Origin: Bacillus sp. FJAT-29814
GTDB taxonomy: Bacteria > Bacillota > Bacilli > Bacillales > Cytobacillaceae
Direction of reading: 5' to 3'
DNA length: 64,000 nucleotides
Assembly: GCF_001510715.1 (NCBI RefSeq)
Contig: NZ_LMTJ01000002.1
Span: 124,001 to 188,000, forward strand
Part shown: positions 59,102 to 64,000 of the stretch, one piece after another
Layout of the letters: the number at the start of each line of letters is the position of its first letter
Numbering within the stretch: the stretch's first letter is position 1
Position numbers and translations under genes: made by a program
Notes under the pieces: model-generated
Database searches by the model: none
The model's input: only the letters and a program-made list of their open reading frames with translations
Told to the model about the DNA's origin: nothing

Positions 59102-60379
59102 ATGCAGCATTTAATCACTTTATTTGAGCATCATAGTTATTTAATCCTATTTGCCGGAATTTTTCTGGAACTGATGGCTCTACCTATATCAGGGGAGTTT
59201 TTAATGAGTTACGCTGGTTATTATGTCTACCAAGGTAAGATGAGTTACTTTTTGGCCCTGCTGACGGTCTTTTTTTCAGGCGGTGCGGGAATAACCTTAA
59301 CGTATTGGATTGGTAAAGCGGGAGGATACAAACTGATTGAAAAATACGGAAGGTTTATCCATCTTGGGCCGGAAAGATATAAAAAAACATCAGCCTGGTT
59401 TGAACGTTCAGGCAGTAAATTAATTGTCTTGGCTTATTTTATTCCAGGAGTAAGGCATTTTACGGGTTATATCTCAGGAAGCTCTAGAATGCCGTTTCGA
59501 AAATTTATCATACCCGCTTATGCAGGTGTGTTTTTATGGGGAGTTTGTTTTATTACACTCGGAAAAGTGTTGGGACCAAAGTGGGAGGTCTTCCATCAAG
59601 CTGCAAGGAAATATTTTGTTATTTTTATTATTATTTTTGCATGTATGTTAGCAGGATATTTGCTCTATAGGTTTTATAAAAATCAAATTAAAGCCGTTTT
59701 TATTCGCTTTATCCAAGGATTGTTAAACCGTTTGAAAACCATAAGAGCAACGGAAATATTTCTCGTTTTTCTTACATTAGTTTTAATAGGTATGATGATC
59801 TTGATGCTGGGTCTTGCTCAGGACTATTTATATAATGACTTTACTTCGTTTAATCAAGTAACAAAATACATGGTTACTTCGGCAGTTTATAAAGAGTGGA
59901 TGAAAGGGCTTCTTATCTTCCAGTCTCCTTATACTCTGGCTGCATTGATTGGAATTACGTTAATCCGGATTTGGAAGCAAGGTGAGGACAGGCTGCTAGA
60001 GTATCTTCTACTCATCGTAGCCATTTCTGGAACGAGATTGTTTCATGAATCCATCAAGCAGATTTTTGTCTTTCTCCAATCATTTGGATTTGTCGGGACA
60101 TTCCATTCCGCAAATTTTCCTGACTTAAATGCTACTATGATTATCATTATTTACGGAACTTGTCTATTTTTACTAGTCCGCCATTCAAAAAATAATTATG
60201 TTACGATAATCGCTCCTTTATTAGGGATCGTTCTACTATTCAGTCTTGCGATTGTAAATATTGCATCTTCTGGTGTACTTCCCAGTGACATTGTTGGTGG
60301 ATATGTATATGGTGGTGTCTGGATATTTTTTAATTTCTTGTTGTTTGAAATGTTACGGCTTGTATTGGAAAAGGATTAG
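59102..60379 (+). CDS. DedA protein fused to a degenerate PAP2-like domain
   Basis: 425-aa membrane protein. Residues ~1-200 are a DedA/SNARE-associated domain (GIFLELMALPISGEFLMSYAG in part, FIPGVRHFTGYISGSSRMPFRKF in part). Residues ~210-425 add six helices laid out like PAP2/LssY proteins, but the catalytic motifs are lost: FPSGHA becomes FPDLNAT and the usual GVHYPSDV becomes GVLPSDIVGGY, missing the histidines. DedA proteins move undecaprenyl-phosphate or other lipids across the membrane; the second half may be structural. GGAGG precedes the ATG. Confidence 0.7.
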   Translation: MQHLITLFEHHSYLILFAGIFLELMALPISGEFLMSYAGYYVYQGKMSYFLALLTVFFSGGAGITLTYWIGKAGGYKLIEKYGRFIHLGPERYKKTSAWFERSGSKLIVLAYFIPGVRHFTGYISGSSRMPFRKFIIPAYAGVFLWGVCFITLGKVLGPKWEVFHQAARKYFVIFIIIFACMLAGYLLYRFYKNQIKAVFIRFIQGLLNRLKTIRATEIFLVFLTLVLIGMMILMLGLAQDYLYNDFTSFNQVTKYMVTSAVYKEWMKGLLIFQSPYTLAALIGITLIRIWKQGEDRLLEYLLLIVAISGTRLFHESIKQIFVFLQSFGFVGTFHSANFPDLNATMIIIIYGTCLFLLVRHSKNNYVTIIAPLLGIVLLFSLAIVNIASSGVLPSDIVGGYVYGGVWIFFNFLLFEMLRLVLEKD

Positions 60380-60422
60380 CTAATTTTAGGTTCGTCCTTG
60401 AAGTCTTATTCTTGGGACATGA

Positions 60423-60462
60423 GACCGAAGGCTTCAGGCATTCCACCTGATGGCCTTCGGTC
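60423..60462. terminator. Inverted repeat between convergent genes
   Basis: GACCGAAGGC and GCCTTCGGTC form a perfect 10-bp stem; CAGG/CCTG pair inside the 20-base loop. No long T-run follows, but the position between two convergent genes suits a terminator. Confidence 0.55.
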
Positions 60463-60474
60463 AGGATTTCGGGA

Positions 60475-61854
60475 CTATTTAAGAACAAGATGCGACACAC
60501 ATTCAACGTGGGCGGTCTGAGGAAACATGTCGACCGGCTGAATATATTCCACCTTATATTTTTTACTTAACGTTTCAATGTCCTTAGCCAGAGTGGACGG
60601 GTTACAGGAAACATAGATAACCTTTTGGGCTTCAACCTGCAGGATCGTCTGAATCAGTTGTTTATCAAGCCCGGTTCTTGGCGGATCAACGACAATGACT
60701 TCCGGTTTCCAGCCTTTTTTGACCCATTTTGGCAATACCTCTTCCGCTTTGCCCGGGACATATTTGGTGTTTGTGAAGCCGTGGCGCTTGGCATTTTTCT
60801 TGGCATCCTCAATGGACTCTGGAATCACGTCCATGCCTCGTACCTCTGCTGCTTGGTCAGCGAGCCACAATCCAATTGTACCCACACCGCAATAGGCGTC
60901 GACCACTTTTTCCTTCCCTGTCAGTTGGGCAGCCTTTTTTACCTCGTCGTAAAGGTTCACCGTTTGAGTCGGATTTAATTGAAAAAATGTCCGCGCCGAT
61001 AATTCAAACTGTAGGTCACCCAAGGTTTCCTGGATAAAATCTTCTCCAGCCAGCGACAGCGTTTCGTCTCCGAAAATCAGTGAGGTCTTCTCACCGTTTA
61101 TATTTTGCACGATGGATTTCACCTTTGGCAGACGCTTTTGGATTTCTTCGGTGATCAGTTCCTTTTTAGGCAGCTCTTTTTGCGATGTAATTAGGATCAC
61201 TTGAAGCTCTCCTGATTGCACGCCGACACGGGTGACGATGGTTCTGACTATTCCTTTATTGGTTTTTTCATTATAAATCGGGATTTGCAGTTCTTCTAAA
61301 ATCCGTTTAATCGCTGAAGTTGCTTCATTTGTTTGCGCATGCTGAACAACACATTGGTCGATGTTGATCAATTGATGGGAATTAAGCCCATAAAGTCCGG
61401 CCAATACTTTGCCAGCTTTTTCGCCGACCTGGAAGCTGCTTTTATTGCGATAGCCCCACGGATTCTCCATTCCAATCGTGTCGCGGATCTCCAATTTTCC
61501 AACATTCAGATTGGTGTGGCGTTCAAGCGATTGAACCACGATATCCCGTTTTTCCTTCAGCTGCTGCTGATAATCGAGGTGCTGCAGCTGACAGCCGCCG
61601 CATTGGTCATATACCGGACAAAGCGGCTTAACCCGATGTGGTGATTTAATGCGAATTTTTTTAATTTTTGCCTCGGCAAATTTTGGATGAATCTTCGTTG
61701 CCTCCACGACTACTTCCTCACCAGGAAGGGCACCGGGCACAAAGACGACCTGCTTTTTAAAATAGCCGACCCCCTCGCCATTAATGCCAAGCCGTTTTAT
61801 GGTTAATGGAAAGGTCTGTTTCGGTTGGATTTTGACTGTTTGTTCTGTTTTCAT
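60475..61854 (-). CDS. 23S rRNA (uracil-5-)-methyltransferase, RlmD/RumA family
   Basis: 459-aa enzyme: TRAM domain (~10-65), iron-sulfur cysteines [15 protein letters not shown] (~85-99) and a C-terminal SAM methyltransferase domain with [30 protein letters not shown] and the catalytic Cys in [12 protein letters not shown]. It makes 5-methyluridine in 23S rRNA. ATG at 61854 has GGAG nine bases upstream. B. subtilis has two such genes, rlmCD (yefA) and yfjO; the alkA/yfjP-pdaA neighbours here suggest the yfjO position, so I give no symbol. Confidence 0.85.
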   Translation of the reverse strand: MKTEQTVKIQPKQTFPLTIKRLGINGEGVGYFKKQVVFVPGALPGEEVVVEATKIHPKFAEAKIKKIRIKSPHRVKPLCPVYDQCGGCQLQHLDYQQQLKEKRDIVVQSLERHTNLNVGKLEIRDTIGMENPWGYRNKSSFQVGEKAGKVLAGLYGLNSHQLINIDQCVVQHAQTNEATSAIKRILEELQIPIYNEKTNKGIVRTIVTRVGVQSGELQVILITSQKELPKKELITEEIQKRLPKVKSIVQNINGEKTSLIFGDETLSLAGEDFIQETLGDLQFELSARTFFQLNPTQTVNLYDEVKKAAQLTGKEKVVDAYCGVGTIGLWLADQAAEVRGMDVIPESIEDAKKNAKRHGFTNTKYVPGKAEEVLPKWVKKGWKPEVIVVDPPRTGLDKQLIQTILQVEAQKVIYVSCNPSTLAKDIETLSKKYKVEYIQPVDMFPQTAHVECVSHLVLK

Positions 61855-61920
61855 TAGGTTCACTCCAGATTTATTCACTTTACAGAGGTGCGCGGCCCGT
61901 CTTTAGATGCTCCTCCATTT

Positions 61921-61960
61921 TAGAGGGGGCATCCTCTATTTTTCTAGAGGGTCGCCTCTA
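61921..61960. repeat. TAGAGG/CCTCTA double hairpin
   Basis: TAGAGG (61921), CCTCTA (61933), TAGAGG (61945), CCTCTA (61955): two consecutive 6-bp hairpins that can also pair in a longer alternative. It overlaps the stop codon of the AlkA-type gene and lies upstream of the methyltransferase. A T-run (ATTTTTC) separates them on the + strand. Confidence 0.55.
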
Positions 61961-62824
61961 TTCGATGCTCCGCCACAAATATAAGGAAGCATAGCTTAAA
62001 TAAGGCTCCCAGCCTTGTTTGTATTGTTCCATTTCCTCGTGGGTAGGTTTTCGGTCTAGCCCGTATAGCTTTTTGATTCCGTTTTGGATCCCAATGTCGG
62101 CCAGGGGAAACAAGTTCGGGCGGCCAAGGGCAAAAAGCAGAAAGTTTTCTATCGTCCATCTGCCGACACCACGGATTTTCATTAATTTTTCAAAGATCGC
62201 CTCATCGGGTTCACTTTTTAGCCCTTCAAGATCCAAGCCATTTTCGACCATTTCTTTTGCAATGCCTATTACATACTCTGCTTTTCTGCCGCTCATTTGC
62301 AGCGGGCGCAACTGGTCCACTGTCAGTTTTGCAGTTGTTTCCGGACTCGGAAAGAACCAGATGCCATCTTTTTCATAGCCGAACGTTTTTACAAAGCGCT
62401 CGGTTAACGTATAGGCAAATTTCATATTGATTTGTTGATGGATAATGCATTTGACGAGCGAATCGAACAAATTAAAATCGAGTACTAGCGGCGTACCAAT
62501 GAATTGGATGAATATTTCCTTTAAATCGGTTTTTTGAAAATGTTGATGAATCGGCTTTAACGGTATATTCCATTGAAAAATTTCTACTGTTCTTTGGATG
62601 ATGGCCTCTTTAGCGGCGGCGTTTTTCCCGGAAACCTCAAATATCGGCTCATCAACTGTTCCAATTGCCTTTACATCAACAACATGGGAATCGTTGCCAA
62701 TGAGGACTGGAACTCGCAAAAATCGTTCTTGCAAATTTACTTGTTTTAACGGGTCGGGCGTATGCCGTTCTAAAATGCTATCAAAATTATATGGGCCTTC
62801 AATATGTATCGTTTCCTGCCACAC
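61958..62824 (-). CDS. DNA-3-methyladenine glycosylase II (AlkA/YfjP-like)
   Basis: 288-aa DNA repair enzyme. I start it at the GTG at 62824 (AAGGATGG upstream) because an extended -10 promoter (62856-62864) lies inside the longer ORF. An N-terminal AlkA-type domain is followed by the HhH-GPD fold: LVKCIIHQQIN, the hairpin KIRGVGRWTIENFLLFAL and the catalytic aspartate in FPLADIGIQ (~247). It removes alkylated purines. Next to pdaA as in the B. subtilis yfjP region. Confidence 0.82.
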   Translation of the reverse strand: MWQETIHIEGPYNFDSILERHTPDPLKQVNLQERFLRVPVLIGNDSHVVDVKAIGTVDEPIFEVSGKNAAAKEAIIQRTVEIFQWNIPLKPIHQHFQKTDLKEIFIQFIGTPLVLDFNLFDSLVKCIIHQQINMKFAYTLTERFVKTFGYEKDGIWFFPSPETTAKLTVDQLRPLQMSGRKAEYVIGIAKEMVENGLDLEGLKSEPDEAIFEKLMKIRGVGRWTIENFLLFALGRPNLFPLADIGIQNGIKKLYGLDRKPTHEEMEQYKQGWEPYLSYASLYLWRSIE

Positions 62825-62855
62825 GGGGGTTCCATCCTTTATTATTTTTCCCCGT

Positions 62856-62864
62856 ATTATATCA
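62856..62864 (-). promoter_or_regulatory. Extended -10 promoter of the alkA-like gene
   Basis: TGATATAAT on the - strand, an extended -10 with perfect TATAAT, 32 bases upstream of the chosen GTG start. I see no convincing -35. Confidence 0.5.
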
Positions 62865-62902
62865 CGAAACAAGGAAAAACCGAATTTCAAGCGAAATCCG
62901 GC

Positions 62903-63670
62903 TTATTTTTTCTTCATTAAATGGTCAAGGTTTTTGAATTTGTAACCTCTGTCTTTAAGGTCCTTGATGGCTTGTTCTAGAGCATCAGCGTTATCTTTTG
63001 AAACTGAGTGGAGTAAGATGATGGCCCCTGGATGTGCCTGTTTCATGATGTTATTATACGAGTATTGCCAGCCTTTTTGACTGTTGACATTCCAGTCAAC
63101 AAAGGCGAGCGACCAAAATATATGGGTGTAGCCCTCTTCTTTAGCGATTTGCATCGTCCTTTCGCTAAAAACACCACGTGGCGGGCGGAGGTACTTCATT
63201 TTCTTCTGCCCCGTAATTTCTTTGGTTTTAATCTTTACTTTGTTTAGTTCTTCGCGAACTCGTTCATCGCTGACCCTTGTAAAATCGGGATGGTGCCAGG
63301 AATGGTTGCCGATGATATGGCCCTCATCGACAATTTGTCTAGCTAACTCAGGCTGCGAAAGTAAAAAATGTCCCGTTACAAAAAATGTCGCTGGTACTTT
63401 TTCTTTTTTTAGTACCTTAAGAATTTTGGGCATCTGCCCATTTTCATAACCACTGTCAAAGGTCAGGTACATGATTTTTTTGTCAGGGTCGCCTTTGTAT
63501 ACCGCCCCGTATTTGGCAAGGACCTCGTCATATTCTGCTCCCGCATACGGAGGCTCCTCGTTGACCGATTTTTTAAAGCCCCAGTGAATCGGCCTGTTTG
63601 GCAAGGCCGCGTATGTAATAGTTGGCACCAATACTATCAGCACACTAAGTGCGCACAATAATCGTTTCAT
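62903..63670 (-). CDS. pdaA: PdaA-like polysaccharide deacetylase
   Basis: 255-aa exported enzyme with a signal peptide (1-21, TYA-AL). NodB motifs are intact: TFDSGYENG (motif 1, with Ser where many have Asp), HSWHHPD metal site (motif 2), RPPRGVFSE (motif 3), and C-terminal ILLHSVSKDN (motif 5). N-terminal RPIHWGFKKS is typical of PdaA, which makes muramic delta-lactam in spore cortex and is needed for germination. GGGGGAA precedes the ATG. This is the clearest sporulation gene in the window. Confidence 0.85.
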   Translation of the reverse strand: MKRLLCALSVLIVLVPTITYAALPNRPIHWGFKKSVNEEPPYAGAEYDEVLAKYGAVYKGDPDKKIMYLTFDSGYENGQMPKILKVLKKEKVPATFFVTGHFLLSQPELARQIVDEGHIIGNHSWHHPDFTRVSDERVREELNKVKIKTKEITGQKKMKYLRPPRGVFSERTMQIAKEEGYTHIFWSLAFVDWNVNSQKGWQYSYNNIMKQAHPGAIILLHSVSKDNADALEQAIKDLKDRGYKFKNLDHLMKKK

Positions 63671-63734
63671 TCAAATTTCCCCCAAAATTGTTTTCTTATA
63701 TTGTTTGTTGTTGGCGGGAAATGATGATTAGTAT

Positions 63735-64000
63735 TTATAGGAAAAGGCATTGCTTTGGTTTAGGTTGGTGGTAAATGCGGCCTTTGTTGGTTCCAGTGGA
63801 GGGGAGGTTGCAAAGCCTAAGGAAATAGGTAGCTTGCCTTCCATTGGGGATATGTAGATATTCGCGAATCTCTTTGTTGGTTATTGGTACCCCAAAAATT
63901 AAAAAATGGTCATTAATTGCTTCAAGATAGGCATCCTTGGATTCCGACTTACAATGTCGACATATCCACTTTTGCCTGTAAAACTGCATAGGCATATGAA
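63735..64000 (-). CDS. C-terminal part of a NERD-type protein, runs off the window
   Basis: The final ~86 codons of a gene whose frame is still open at the end of the window; there is an internal ATG at 63995 but no ribosome site can be judged. CRHCKSESKDAYLEAINDHF, PITNKEIREYLHI, RQATYFLRLCNLPSTGTNKG and a final RIYHQPK resemble the C-terminal domain of Bacillus proteins that begin with a NERD (nuclease-related) domain, with two zinc-ribbon-type cysteines left. The upstream half must be checked in the neighbouring sequence. Confidence 0.6.
   Translation of the reverse strand, partial: HMPMQFYRQKWICRHCKSESKDAYLEAINDHFLIFGVPITNKEIREYLHIPNGRQATYFLRLCNLPSTGTNKGRIYHQPKPKQCLFL

Noticed and set aside
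63671-63760. Sigma-G promoter for pdaA
   Set aside because: CAATATA could serve as a -10, but no acceptable -35 lies at the required distance, so the expected forespore promoter is not supported by what I can read.

Overview
This 64 kb window looks like chromosome of a low-GC, spore-forming Bacillaceae (Bacillus/Neobacillus-like). That is inference, from many AT-rich intergenic spacers, strong GGAGG ribosome binding sites with frequent TTG/GTG starts, Rho-independent terminators, and recognisable Bacillus gene sets: pdaA next to an alkA/yfjP-like gene, dctB/dctS/dctR/dctP, kimA behind a c-di-AMP riboswitch, a cwlO-like gene with a WalR box, and a pst operon with PhoP boxes. I see no rRNA, tRNA, CRISPR array, intact insertion sequence or prophage.

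Layout. 1-9.3 kb: small membrane and lipoprotein genes, an ankyrin remnant, a DUF6054-like gene, a membrane peptidase with TPR-like tail, a VanZ-fusion protein, an ECF sigma/anti-sigma pair between two inverted copies of a dispersed repeat, and a nucleoside transporter. 9.4-12.9 kb: an unfamiliar two-gene operon (81-aa Sda-like protein plus a 518-aa coiled-coil protein with a DUF2325-like end), a 52-aa membrane protein and a TerF-like vWA protein. 12.9-17.2 kb: a complete HssRS-HrtAB-like haem sensing/efflux operon with an extra 129-aa membrane gene and a match to the HssR box. 17.3-28.6 kb: phosphoesterase, several exporters (EamA, MFS with MarR, MMPL with TetR, paired SMR), a CarD-like regulator, kimA and a GNAT.

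28.6-36 kb: the C4-dicarboxylate system (dctR-dctS divergent from dctB-dctP), bracketed by two arrays of a 20-21 bp GTAGATAT repeat, then a MATE exporter. 36-44 kb: Cof phosphatase, pirin, pentapeptide-repeat protein, FAH-family enzyme, GNAT, MFS and a PhoX-type phosphatase with Pho-box-like repeats. 44-50.5 kb: an ABC-F ATPase behind what looks like a translation-coupled attenuator, a CwlO-like hydrolase, an aminotransferase and a flavodoxin-less CysJ-like reductase. 50.6-57.8 kb: a phosphate island with two near-identical pstS genes, pstC-pstA-pstB1-pstB2-phoU, a PhoP-like response regulator without a kinase, and two facing sets of 11-bp-spaced Pho boxes. 57.9-64 kb: a small XRE/membrane pair with twin perfect palindromes, a DedA protein with a degenerate PAP2-like tail, an RlmD-family methyltransferase, an AlkA-type glycosylase, PdaA and the end of a NERD-type gene.

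The main theme is locally regulated export and nutrient systems. Several have operators that can be read directly: HssR, MarR, TetR, XRE palindromes, Pho, WalR and cre. The least explained items are the 9.7-11.5 kb operon, the 129-aa gene in the haem operon, the ABC-F leader and the GTAGATAT arrays. Family names were assigned from motif and sequence recognition by eye; no database was searched.
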